64,000 bases of DNA from Bradyrhizobium roseum (lineage in GTDB: Bacteria; Pseudomonadota; Alphaproteobacteria; Rhizobiales; Xanthobacteraceae): positions 4,278,001 to 4,342,000 of the forward strand of contig NZ_CP129212.1 in NCBI RefSeq assembly GCF_030413175.1, read 5' to 3'. This document shows positions 34,499 to 42,611 of the stretch, piece after piece. The first letter of the stretch is position 1, and the number at the start of each line of letters is the position of its first letter. A model generated the notes under the pieces. The model had not been told where the DNA came from. It did no database searches and was given only the letters and a program-made list of their open reading frames with translations. The translations under genes and the position numbers were made by a program.

Positions 34499-35631
34499 CG
34501 TACCCGCTCCAGGAACATGCTGACATGCGACGACAGCACGCCGCCGTCGCCATGCAGCAGCGCGACCGAGGCGTCGCGGACCTGCCGCGATCCGGCGCGC
34601 TCCGTCATCTGCAAATGCGTCTCGACCAGATGCGCCATCGCGCCGCCGACGCCGCAATGGCCGTAGCTCAAAAGCCCGCCATGGGTGTTGAGCGGCATGG
34701 CGCCATCGCGGCCAAAATGCCCTGCCCGCACCCGCGCCGCCGCCTCGCCGCGCCCGGCCAGGCCGAGGTCTTCCAGCAGCATGGCGAGCGTGATGGTGAA
34801 ACTGTCATAGACCGCCGCATAGCGGACATCGGAGATCGCGATGCCCGCGGCAGCCTTCGCCTTGGCCACGGCGATCTCGGCGCCGAGTTCACTTAGCGCA
34901 GGCGCGGCCGTGATGTGCTGATGGGTATGCGCCTGCGCGCAACCCCGAACGCGGATACCGATGGCGGACGTCGGCTCACGGCTGACCACGAACGCCGCGC
35001 CGCCGTCCGACACCGGACAGCAGTCCAGCAGCTTCAGCGGCATCGCCACCGGCTTCGAAGCCATCACGTCGGCGACGGTGATCGGTTCGTGAAACTGCGC
35101 GCCCGGGTGGGTCAAGGCATGGGCGCGCATCAGCACCGCGAATTCGGCGAGGTCTTCCTGGGTGACGCCGTATTCGTGCATATAGCGCGACGCGACGAGG
35201 CCGTAATAGGCCGGGATCGTCGGCCCCAGCGTCACCTCGTAATCGGGATGGCCGACCTGCGCCAGCGCCCGGATCGAGGCGTCGCGGCTCTGCCCGGTGA
35301 GCCGGTTCTCGCCGCCGACAACGAGCACATGCTTTGCCACGCCGGCATCGACGAGGTGATGCGCCAGCATGGTCATCGCAAGCCCGGTGGCGCCGCCGAC
35401 CTGCACCGCATGTGCATAGGACGGCTGAATGCCGAAATGCTCGGCGAACACCGTGGCCAGCATGATGTGCGGCGAGACGGTGGAGTATCCGCAGAGAATG
35501 CCGTCGATCTCGGACCGCTTCAGTCCGGCATCGGCAATCGCAAGTTCGGCCGCCTTACTCATGAGGTCGAGCGAGGACGAACCCTCATGCTTGCCGTAGG
35601 GCGTCAGTCCGACGCCGGTGATGAAGCTCAT
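34495..35631 (-). CDS. Thiolase-superfamily protein lacking the nucleophilic cysteine (Ltp2/SCP-X-like)
   Basis: A 378-residue thiolase-fold protein. At the usual nucleophile position the sequence is AVQVGGATGLAM, with glycine (about G80) where true thiolases have Cys; the thiolase at 38727 has ENACATGSA there. The C-terminal GGLLSYGHCGVGG keeps the active-site His. Cys-less members paired with DUF35 proteins include the steroid side-chain retro-aldolase Ltp2, so an aldolase-type C-C cleavage is more likely than thiolysis. It is coupled to the DUF35 gene by a 4-base overlap and follows the acyl-CoA dehydrogenase after a palindromic repeat. Confidence 0.85.
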   Translation of the reverse strand: MSFITGVGLTPYGKHEGSSSLDLMSKAAELAIADAGLKRSEIDGILCGYSTVSPHIMLATVFAEHFGIQPSYAHAVQVGGATGLAMTMLAHHLVDAGVAKHVLVVGGENRLTGQSRDASIRALAQVGHPDYEVTLGPTIPAYYGLVASRYMHEYGVTQEDLAEFAVLMRAHALTHPGAQFHEPITVADVMASKPVAMPLKLLDCCPVSDGGAAFVVSREPTSAIGIRVRGCAQAHTHQHITAAPALSELGAEIAVAKAKAAAGIAISDVRYAAVYDSFTITLAMLLEDLGLAGRGEAAARVRAGHFGRDGAMPLNTHGGLLSYGHCGVGGAMAHLVETHLQMTERAGSRQVRDASVALLHGDGGVLSSHVSMFLERVR

Positions 35632-35644
35632 GGTTTTGCTCCCT

Positions 35645-35751
35645 GGTCATTCCGGGGCGCACGCAGCGCGAACCCGGAATCCAACGTGCCACATGCGACG
35701 TCTGAGAAATGGATTCCGGGTTCGCCGCTACGCGACGCCCCGGAATGACGG
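35645..35751. repeat. CATTCCGG intergenic palindrome, copy 2
   Basis: GGTCATTCCGGGGCGCACGC at the left and GACGCCCCGGAATGACGG at the right, with inner AACCCGGAATCCA / TGGATTCCGGGTT. It separates the acyl-CoA dehydrogenase from the thiolase-like gene inside an apparent operon, where it could shape mRNA stability. Confidence 0.8.
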
Positions 35752-35779
35752 CGGAGATCGTGGAGACGCCCTCGCATCA

Positions 35780-36946
35780 TCAATACGACTTCGGCAAACC
35801 GAGCACCTTCTCGGCGATAAAGCTGAGAATGAGCTGTGGGCTGATCGGCGCGATGCGCGGGATCAGGGATTCCCGCAAGTAACGCTCGACGTGATACTCC
35901 TTGGCGTAGCCAAAGCCGCCATGCGTCATGACCGCCTGCTCGCAGGCATGGAAGCCGGCTTCGGCGGCGAGGTATTTGGCGGCGTTGGCGGCCGGGCCGC
36001 ACGGCATGCCCTGGTCGTATTGCCAACCCGCGCGCAGCACCATCATCCAGGCGGCCTCCAGCTCCATCCAGTTCTTCGCCAACGGGTGCTGGATGCCCTG
36101 ATTCATGCCGATCGGACGGTTGAACACGATGCGGTTCTTCGCATAGGCCGAGGCTCGCGACAGCGCGATCTGGCCGAGACCGACCGCCTCGGCCGCGATC
36201 AGGATCCGCTCGGGATTCATGCCGTGCAGGATGTATTCAAAACCGCGGCCTTCCTCGCCGAGGCGGTCCTCGACCGGGATCTCGAAATTCTCGAAGAACA
36301 ACTCATTGGAGTCGACGGGCTTGCGGCCCATCTTTTCGATCTCGTGCACGGCGACGCGCTTCTTGTCGAAATCGGTGTAGAACAGGCTCAGGCCCTGCGT
36401 CGGCGTCTTGACCTCTTCCAGCGGCGTGGTGCGCGCCAGCAGCAAAATCTTGTTGGCGACCTGGGCGGTGGAGATCCACACCTTCTGGCCGTTGACGACA
36501 TATTTGTCGCCGTTGCGCACCGCGCGGGTTTTCAGCTGCGTGGTGTTGAGGCCGGTGTTGGGCTCGGTCACCGCGAAACACGATTTGTCGCGGCCGTCGA
36601 TGATCGGCGGCAGCATCCGCGTGCACTGCTCCTTGGTGCCGAACACGACAACCGGATTGAGCCCGAACACGTTCATATGCACGGCGGATGCGCCGGACAT
36701 GCCGGCGCCGGATTCCGCGATCGTCCGCATCATGATCGAAGCATCGGTGATGCCGAGACCGGATCCGCCATACTCCTCGGGGATGCAGATGCCGAGCCAG
36801 CCGGCATCCGCCAGCGCGCGGTGGAAATCGGCGGGATAGCCGCCCTCCTTGTCCTTCTTCAGCCAGTAGGCATCGTCGAAGCGCGAGCAGATCTTTCCGA
36901 TCGCGTCACGGATCGATTCCTGGTTGGCCGACAGCGCAAAATCCAT
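35780..36946 (-). CDS. Acyl-CoA dehydrogenase family protein
   Basis: A 388-residue FAD enzyme. CFAVTEPNTGLNTTQ is the flavin/substrate motif and GWLGICIPEEYGGSGLG the N-terminal signature. The C-terminal glutamate of short-chain enzymes is replaced (RIAPISPQ). MNPERILIAAEAVG carries a Glu in the position used by isovaleryl- and long-chain acyl-CoA dehydrogenases, so catalysis is still expected. Its start is 11 bases past the CoA-transferase stop, giving CoA-transferase, dehydrogenase, thiolase-like and DUF35 in one direction. The substrate is unknown. Confidence 0.88.
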   Translation of the reverse strand: MDFALSANQESIRDAIGKICSRFDDAYWLKKDKEGGYPADFHRALADAGWLGICIPEEYGGSGLGITDASIMMRTIAESGAGMSGASAVHMNVFGLNPVVVFGTKEQCTRMLPPIIDGRDKSCFAVTEPNTGLNTTQLKTRAVRNGDKYVVNGQKVWISTAQVANKILLLARTTPLEEVKTPTQGLSLFYTDFDKKRVAVHEIEKMGRKPVDSNELFFENFEIPVEDRLGEEGRGFEYILHGMNPERILIAAEAVGLGQIALSRASAYAKNRIVFNRPIGMNQGIQHPLAKNWMELEAAWMMVLRAGWQYDQGMPCGPAANAAKYLAAEAGFHACEQAVMTHGGFGYAKEYHVERYLRESLIPRIAPISPQLILSFIAEKVLGLPKSY

Positions 36947-36957
36947 CTCTCTCGTCC

Positions 36958-38160
36958 TTACGTGTTCGACGCAACCTTGGTAACGCCATCTCGCACCAGC
37001 GCAGCGATCTCATCCGGCGAAAAGCCAGCCTCGCCGAGGATCTCCGCGCTGTGCTCGCTCAGGCGCGGCGCCAGCCGCCTGGTTTCGACCGGCGTTTGCG
37101 AAAACCGCGCCGAAGGCCGCATGTTCCGAATACGGCCCTCGCTCGGATGATCGACGACCGGGAAGAAATTGGTCGCGACGATATGGGGATCGCCGAGCAG
37201 GCTTTCGAGGTCGTGCATCGGCATAACCGGCACGTCGGCCTTCTCGAGAATCTCCGACCATTCGGCGGTGGTCTTTGTCTCGAGAATGCGCGCGAGCTCC
37301 GCATAGACGACGTCGATATTGCCGGCGCGGCCGGCAAAGGTCGCAAATTTGGGATTGGTGCGGAGATCGTCACGGCCAGTGGCGTCGAAGAAGTTCTGCC
37401 ATTGCTTGTCGTTGTAGACGATCACGCAGATATAGCCGTCCGAGGTCTTGTAGGGCCTGCGGTCCGGCGACAGATGGCGCGCGTAGCCGCCCTTGTCGAG
37501 CGGCGGTTCGTAGGTGAGACCGCCCATGTGATCGCCCATCACGAAGCCGGCCATGGTTTCGAACATCGGGATATCGACGCGCTGGCCGCGGCCAGTATTG
37601 TTGCGATCGGCCAGGCTGGCGCAGATCGCGCCCACCGCGGTGAGGCCAACGATGCGGTCGACCAGCGCATTCGGCACGTAGCGCGGCACGCCGTCGGCGG
37701 TCTGCGCCATCAGCGCCGGCAAGGCGGTGGCGCCCTGGATCAGGTCGTCATAGGCGGGTTTCGCTGCGTAGGGGCCGTCCTGGCCGAAGCCGAATACGCC
37801 GGCATAGATCAGCCGCGGATTGATCTTCGACACCACGTCGTAACCGAGATTGAGCCGCGCCATCGCCTGCGGTCGCACGTTGTAGACCAGCACGTCGGCT
37901 GATCCGATCAGCCGCAGCACGGCTTCGCGTCCGGCGGGCTTTTTCAAGTCCAGGCAGATCGATCGCTTGTTGCGGTTGGTGTTGAGAAACACCGGCCCCA
38001 TGCCGGGATGGCGAGTAGGCCCGATCTGCCGCGTCACGTCGCCATCGGGCGATTCGATCTTGATGATATCGGCGCCGTAGTCACCAAGTATTTGGGTGGC
38101 ATAGGGCCCCATCAGCACGGTCGTCATGTCGATGACCTTGATGCCCTGCAATGGTCCCAT
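36958..38160 (-). CDS. CaiB/BaiF family (class III) CoA-transferase
   Basis: A 400-residue formyl-CoA-transferase fold. LQGIKVIDMTTVLMGPYATQ is the N-terminal signature. NTNRNKRSICLDLK and YDDLIQGATAL follow, the latter with the aspartate that forms the covalent acyl intermediate. It moves CoA between carboxylic acids without ATP and would supply the acyl-CoA for the dehydrogenase next in the operon. It is the first gene of the set; the 246 bases upstream hold a long inverted repeat. Confidence 0.9.
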   Translation of the reverse strand: MGPLQGIKVIDMTTVLMGPYATQILGDYGADIIKIESPDGDVTRQIGPTRHPGMGPVFLNTNRNKRSICLDLKKPAGREAVLRLIGSADVLVYNVRPQAMARLNLGYDVVSKINPRLIYAGVFGFGQDGPYAAKPAYDDLIQGATALPALMAQTADGVPRYVPNALVDRIVGLTAVGAICASLADRNNTGRGQRVDIPMFETMAGFVMGDHMGGLTYEPPLDKGGYARHLSPDRRPYKTSDGYICVIVYNDKQWQNFFDATGRDDLRTNPKFATFAGRAGNIDVVYAELARILETKTTAEWSEILEKADVPVMPMHDLESLLGDPHIVATNFFPVVDHPSEGRIRNMRPSARFSQTPVETRRLAPRLSEHSAEILGEAGFSPDEIAALVRDGVTKVASNT

Positions 38161-38268
38161 GGCCCAATTTACTCCCGGATCTGTCGTTCCGGCCTAGTAA
38201 CGGGAGGTTTCGGGGAAGATCAAGCGCGCCCGGCGTATGGCCGTATGCGCCAGCACCCCACAACCGCT

Positions 38269-38388
38269 GTCGACCCTGCGAACGCAGGGACCCATACGCC
38301 GCGGCCTATCCTTTTAGGAAGTGCTGTTGGACGACTTCGCGAACAACAACTCCCTGTGGTTATGGGTCCTTGCGTTCGCAGGGTCGAC
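38269..38388. repeat. Long inverted repeat GTCGACCCTGCGAACGCAGG
   Basis: The 28-base arms 38269-38296 and 38361-38388 match at 27 positions, around a 64-base loop that contains GGCCTATCCTTTTAGGA. Each arm also has its own short hairpin (CCTGCGAACGCAGG). It ends 19 bases from the 3' end of the small coiled-coil gene. No open frame is inside. It may be a nonautonomous mobile palindrome. Confidence 0.8.
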
Positions 38389-38407
38389 GTCGAAGCGGTG
38401 CCGGCCG

Positions 38408-38608
38408 CTACTTCTTGGCGCGGGCGTCGCGTTCCCGGGTCAGGCGCTCCAGCTCCTCGTTCTGCTGACTGAGGCGGTCGGCAATGCGGGATTCATTCCG
38501 TTCGCCGGAAGCGGCGGCGGCCTGCTCGATCAACTGCCGGATGTTGTCTTCCAGAATCCTGATCCGGTCGGCAAGCTCTGCCGATGACAACGAACTTTCG
38601 TCGCTCAT
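38408..38608 (-). CDS. Small coiled-coil hypothetical protein
   Basis: A 66-residue protein starting MSDESSLSSAELADRIR, rich in Glu, Arg, Gln and Leu with heptad spacing, predicted as one long coiled coil and ending KK. ATG 38608 has GGAG 8 bases upstream; an ATG at 38641 would start inside the neighbouring palindromic repeat and is less likely. No domain is recognised; size and style suggest a small structural or regulatory protein. It is followed by the long inverted repeat and preceded by repeat copy 4. Confidence 0.65.
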   Translation of the reverse strand: MSDESSLSSAELADRIRILEDNIRQLIEQAAAASGERNESRIADRLSQQNEELERLTRERDARAKK

Positions 38609-38627
38609 GATGTCCGCTCCGATGAAT

Positions 38628-38708
38628 GGTAAGGCGGGCAAAGCGTAGCATGCCCGCCAGCTTCATCTCGCAAATTAATGGTGGGCACGCTGCGCTTGGC
38701 CCACCCTA
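38628..38708. repeat. GTAGGGTGGGC palindromic repeat, copy 4
   Basis: GGTAAGGCGGGCAAAGCGTA at the left and CTGCGCTTGGCCCACCCTA at the right, inner ATGCCCGCC / GGTGGGCAC. It fills the space between the thiolase stop and the small coiled-coil gene, all on the minus strand. Confidence 0.8.
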
Positions 38709-38726
38709 TGGCAGCGCGGTTGCCTT

Positions 38727-39896
38727 CTACTTCGCTGCCTCCAGCACGGAAACATAATTCGCCACCGCCGCGCCACCCATGTTGAAGATGCCGGCGAGCT
38801 TTGCGTTCTTCAGCTGCATGCCTTCCGGCGCCTGGCCCGTGAGCTGCATCGCGCTCATCACGTGCATGGAGACGCCGGTGGCGCCGATCGGGTGGCCCTT
38901 GGCCTTCAACCCGCCGGACGGATTGATCGGCAGCTTGCCGTCCTTCTGGGTCCAGCCTTCCTTGATGGCACGGGCGCCCTGCCCGCGCGGCGTCAGCCCC
39001 ATCGCTTCATATTCGATCAGTTCGGCGACGGTGAAGCAGTCATGGGTTTCGACGAACGACAGATCGGACAACTCCACGCCGGCCTGCGCCAGCGCGCGCT
39101 GCCAGGCCACCGTGCAGCCTTCGAACTGCAGAATGTCGCGCTTGGACATCGGCAGGAAATCCTGCGCATGCGCGGTGGCGCGGAAGTTCACCGCCTTGCC
39201 CATGGTCTTGGCGGTTTCCGAATCCGTCAGCACCAGCGCCGCCGCGCCGTCCGACACCAGCGAACAGTCGGTGCGCTTCAGGGGACCGGCGACAAACGGA
39301 TTCTTCTCGCTCTCGGCGCGGCAGAACTCGTAGCCAAAATCCTTGCGCATCTGGGCGTAGGGATTGGCGACGCCGTTCTTGTGGTTCTTGGCCGCGATCA
39401 TCGCCAGCGCGTCCGACTGGTCGCCATATTTCTGGAAATAGCTCTGCGCGATCTTGCCGAACACGCCGGCAAAGCCGCCGACAGTGTCGCCATCCTCCGG
39501 CAGATAGGAGGCCTTCAGCAGGTACTTTCCGATCTCCGGGCCCGGCGTCCGCGTCATCTGCTCGACGCCGACCACCAGCACGATTTTGGCTGCGCCCGAG
39601 GCGATCGCGCGGATGCCCTGGTGCACCGCCGCCGAACCGGTGGCGCAGGCATTTTCCACCCGCGTGGCCGGCTTGAAGCGCAGCTTTGGATCGGCCTGCA
39701 GCACCAGCGAGGCCGTAAAATCCTGCGGCGAGAAGCCGGCATTGAAATGCCCGAGCACGATCTCGTCGACGTCGCCGGCCGAGATGCCGGCATCGGCCAG
39801 CGCTTCGGTCGCCACCTTCACCACCAGGCTCTCGACGGTTTCCGCGTCGAACTTGCCGAACGGTGTGTGCGCCCACCCCACGATGCTGGCTGTCAT
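38727..39896 (-). CDS. Thiolase family acetyl-CoA acetyltransferase
   Basis: A 389-residue thiolase. RVENACATGSAA holds the nucleophilic cysteine (C84), NPSGGLKAKGHPIGATG the catalytic histidine, and NMGGAAVANYV closes the active site in the SCP2-like subgroup. It would cleave or form 3-oxoacyl-CoA. The ATG at 39896 begins MTASIVGWAHTPFG; the longer frame upstream is antisense noise through eda. It starts 38 bases after the eda stop and so may be read from the sugar-acid operon, although its chemistry is unrelated. Confidence 0.9.
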   Translation of the reverse strand: MTASIVGWAHTPFGKFDAETVESLVVKVATEALADAGISAGDVDEIVLGHFNAGFSPQDFTASLVLQADPKLRFKPATRVENACATGSAAVHQGIRAIASGAAKIVLVVGVEQMTRTPGPEIGKYLLKASYLPEDGDTVGGFAGVFGKIAQSYFQKYGDQSDALAMIAAKNHKNGVANPYAQMRKDFGYEFCRAESEKNPFVAGPLKRTDCSLVSDGAAALVLTDSETAKTMGKAVNFRATAHAQDFLPMSKRDILQFEGCTVAWQRALAQAGVELSDLSFVETHDCFTVAELIEYEAMGLTPRGQGARAIKEGWTQKDGKLPINPSGGLKAKGHPIGATGVSMHVMSAMQLTGQAPEGMQLKNAKLAGIFNMGGAAVANYVSVLEAAK

Positions 39897-39934
39897 GGTT
39901 GTTCTCCCTGTTCCGGTTCTGCTCGGTTTGTAAC

Positions 39935-40591
39935 CTATCTTGGTACGGCTTTCAGCGATTTCATCGTCCGCTCGCACATGGCCGTTATGCCGGCCCAGTT
40001 GCCGGACCTGATCTCGTCGGCCGGGCACAGCCAGGAACCGCCGACCGCCACGACGTTCGGCTCGGCGAGCCAGGTCGCGGCATTGGCCTCGCCGATGCCG
40101 CCGGTCGGGCATACCCTGATATTGGGAAACGGCCCGGCCAGTGCCCGAAGTGCCTTGATACCGCCGGCCTGCTCGGCGGGAAAGAATTTGACGATATCGA
40201 AGCCGACCGCCAGCGCCTGCATCAGTTCGGACGCCGTGGCGATCCCCGGCGCGAACGGCAGGTCGCTCGCGGCCGCGGCCTTCAACAGTTCCGGCGTCGC
40301 CCCGGGGCTGATGCCGAATTTGGCTCCGAGCGCGGTGGCCCGCGCCAGATCGCCCCCGTTCAGAATCGTGCCGATGCCGACGATGGCGTCCGGCACCTCC
40401 GCGATCATGGCCTTGGCAGCGTCGATGGCGACCGGCGTTCGCAGCGTCACTTCCAGCACATGCACCCCACCCGCAACCAGCGCGCGCGCCAGCGGCACCG
40501 CGTCTTCCACCCGCTCGATGGTGAGCACGGGGATGACGGTGGCGGATTTGAAGATGTCGGCGAGCTGTTGCTGCCTCGATGCTGCGGTCAT
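39935..40591 (-). CDS. eda: 2-keto-3-deoxy-6-phosphogluconate aldolase
   Basis: A 218-residue class I aldolase. EVTLRT contains the general base (E47), and FDIVKFFPAE the Schiff-base lysine (K135); GISPGATPE and CPTGGI bind the phosphate. It splits KDPG into pyruvate and glyceraldehyde 3-phosphate. The ATG overlaps the TGA of the kinase gene (ATGA), so kinase and aldolase are translated together, matching their consecutive steps. Confidence 0.94.
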   Translation of the reverse strand: MTAASRQQQLADIFKSATVIPVLTIERVEDAVPLARALVAGGVHVLEVTLRTPVAIDAAKAMIAEVPDAIVGIGTILNGGDLARATALGAKFGISPGATPELLKAAAASDLPFAPGIATASELMQALAVGFDIVKFFPAEQAGGIKALRALAGPFPNIRVCPTGGIGEANAATWLAEPNVVAVGGSWLCPADEIRSGNWAGITAMCERTMKSLKAVPR

Positions 40592-41541
40592 GACGATACC
40601 TTGCGGGAATTGACGTGGTTCGGGACCAGGCCGGGCGGCATTTCCGCGCGCGGGATGATCGCCCCGGGATGGCATACCACAACGCCGGCCAGGCGATGCC
40701 CGATACGGGCAGCCTCGATCGGGTCGGCGCCCCTAAGACGCGCCGCCACATAGGCGGCGGCGAAACTGTCGCCGGCCGCCGTCGTGTCGACGACGGGCGC
40801 CTCCACCGGCTTCGCCTTGATCGGATACGGCACGCCATCCAGGCGGACGATGCTCGCCGGCTCCGAGAGCTTCAACACCACTTCGGCCCCCGAGATCCGC
40901 GCCAGCAGGGCTTCGCTGGTCATGCCTGGATAGAGCGGCAGCAGATCCTCCGTGGAGGCCAGCACGATGTCGGCCGCAGCAAAGGCCTGCTGGAAGACGG
41001 CGCGCGCCAGGTCGAGATCGGGCCAGCCGCGGGCGCGAAAATTGGTGTCGAAAGCGAACCGCACGCCCTGTTCGCGGGCGCGATCGAGTGCCGCGAACAG
41101 CCGCCCCCGGCCTTCCGGGCCGTACAGCGAGAGCGTGATCGCGGACAGATAGACCATGTCATAGCCGGCCAGTGCGCCCAGGATCTCCGGCGTTTGCGGC
41201 AGCTCCATCAGGCTCCGCGCCGCGGCGCTGTCGCGCCAGTGGAAGAACCGCCGCTCGCCTTTCTCGTCGGTCTGGATCATATAGAGGCCCGGCAGCTTGC
41301 CCGGCAGCCGCGCGACCCGCGAGGTCCCGATCCCCTCCGCCGCCCAGCCGGAGATCATCTCCTCGCTCAGGCTGTCGTCCCCGAGCGCCGTGATGTAGTC
41401 GACGCTGACGCCGAGCCGAGACAGATAGACGGCCGTGTTGAGCGTATCGCCGCCATAGCCCCGCGAAAACAGGCCGGGCTCATCCCCCTGGGCCTGTTTG
41501 AGCTCGATCATGCACTCGCCGATGCACGCTACCTTGCTCAT
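40588..41541 (-). CDS. kdgK: 2-keto-3-deoxygluconate kinase (PfkB family)
   Basis: A 317-residue ribokinase-fold enzyme. The N-terminus is KVACIGECMIEL, GGDTLNTAVYLSRLG binds sugar, and DTTAAGDSFAAAY near residue 255 is the PfkB signature with the catalytic aspartate. It phosphorylates 2-keto-3-deoxygluconate to KDPG, the substrate of the overlapping eda product. It lies 33 bases from the D-erythronate-dehydrogenase-like gene in the importer operon. Confidence 0.92.
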   Translation of the reverse strand: MSKVACIGECMIELKQAQGDEPGLFSRGYGGDTLNTAVYLSRLGVSVDYITALGDDSLSEEMISGWAAEGIGTSRVARLPGKLPGLYMIQTDEKGERRFFHWRDSAAARSLMELPQTPEILGALAGYDMVYLSAITLSLYGPEGRGRLFAALDRAREQGVRFAFDTNFRARGWPDLDLARAVFQQAFAAADIVLASTEDLLPLYPGMTSEALLARISGAEVVLKLSEPASIVRLDGVPYPIKAKPVEAPVVDTTAAGDSFAAAYVAARLRGADPIEAARIGHRLAGVVVCHPGAIIPRAEMPPGLVPNHVNSRKVSS

Positions 41542-41574
41542 GACCGCATTCGCATGAAGAAACGTCGTGTCACG

Positions 41575-42561
41575 TCAGCCTGCGAACTTGCCGCCGAGTT
41601 CGTCCTCGATGTGGATCCGGATGATGTCGTCGAAGGTTTTCTCGGCGGTGGTGAAGCCGAGCTTGAGCGCGCGGTCGGTGACGAAATCACGCGGCCAGCC
41701 GGATACGATGCTGATGATGGTCGGATCGGGTACCCGCTTGATGCGCGCGACGACGTTCTTGCCGGCGACGCGGTCGAGCGCCGCGATCTGCTCGCCGACG
41801 GTCGCCGCGAGGCCGGGCATGCTCAGGTTGCGCCGAGGCCCCATCGCGTTGAGGTCCATGGTGCCGGCGTGCACCAGGAATCCGACCGCTGATTTCGGCG
41901 AGGCGTGCCAGTGCTGCACGTCGTCGGAAACCGGCAGCACCGCTTCCTCGCCCGCCAGCGGCTCGCGGATGATGTTGGAGAAGAAGCCGGAGGCCGCCTT
42001 GTTCGGCTTGCCCGGCCGCACGCAGATCGTCGGCAGGCGGATCGAGATGCCGTCGAGCATGCCCTTGCGGGTGTAGTCGTTGATCAAGAGTTCACAGATC
42101 GACTTCTGCGTGCCGTAGCTGGTCAGCGGGGTATGGAAAAATTCATCGCCGATCTTTTCCGGGAACGGCGCGCCGAACACCGCAATCGAGGACGTGAACA
42201 CCAGCCGCGGCTTGTAGCCGCCGCCGGCGTGGCGGATGGCGTCGATCAAATGGCGGGTGCCGTCGAGGTTGATCCGGTAGCCCTTGTCGAACTCGGCCTC
42301 CGCTTCGCCGGAGACGATCGCAGCGAGATGAAAGATCACCTCCGGCCGGTGCGCGATCAAGGGCTCCGCTGCGCCGGCATCGGCGAAATCGGACGCCACG
42401 ACGGTGATCGGAATCGAGGCGTTCGCGGGCTTGGTCGGCGCCACCACGTCCTGCAACGTCATGCGGGTGATATCGTGGTGGCCGAGGCGGCCGTCACGCA
42501 GCAGCCGTTCGGTCAATTTGCGGCCCACCATGCCGGCGGCGCCCAAAATCAGAATGTGCAA
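41575..42561 (-). CDS. denD: D-erythronate dehydrogenase-like NAD-dependent epimerase/dehydratase family protein
   Basis: A 328-residue extended SDR. MHILILGAAGMVGRKLTERL is the NAD motif (GxxGxxG form), VVASDFADA binds adenine, and the catalytic pair is SYGTQK. The style matches the DenD group that oxidises D-erythronate at C2 or related sugar acids. Being in an importer, KDG-kinase and aldolase operon, it probably oxidises a sugar or sugar acid, but whether this is erythronate itself is unclear. It ends 33 bases before kdgK and starts 50 bases after the permease gene. Confidence 0.78.
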   Translation of the reverse strand: MHILILGAAGMVGRKLTERLLRDGRLGHHDITRMTLQDVVAPTKPANASIPITVVASDFADAGAAEPLIAHRPEVIFHLAAIVSGEAEAEFDKGYRINLDGTRHLIDAIRHAGGGYKPRLVFTSSIAVFGAPFPEKIGDEFFHTPLTSYGTQKSICELLINDYTRKGMLDGISIRLPTICVRPGKPNKAASGFFSNIIREPLAGEEAVLPVSDDVQHWHASPKSAVGFLVHAGTMDLNAMGPRRNLSMPGLAATVGEQIAALDRVAGKNVVARIKRVPDPTIISIVSGWPRDFVTDRALKLGFTTAEKTFDDIIRIHIEDELGGKFAG

Positions 42562-42611
42562 GACCCGTCTCCTTTTGAACCCTGTTTATTATCAGCCGGG
42601 CCTTCAAGCGA

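Noticed and set aside
35780..36946. Acyl-CoA dehydrogenase as an inactive paralogue lacking the C-terminal glutamate
   Set aside because: A glutamate in MNPERILIAA matches the alternative catalytic position of isovaleryl- and long-chain enzymes.
38727..40838. A 703-residue frame suggesting an aldolase-thiolase fusion
   Set aside because: The first 314 codons are out of frame with eda and kdgK, which have their own intact frames; the thiolase starts at 39896.
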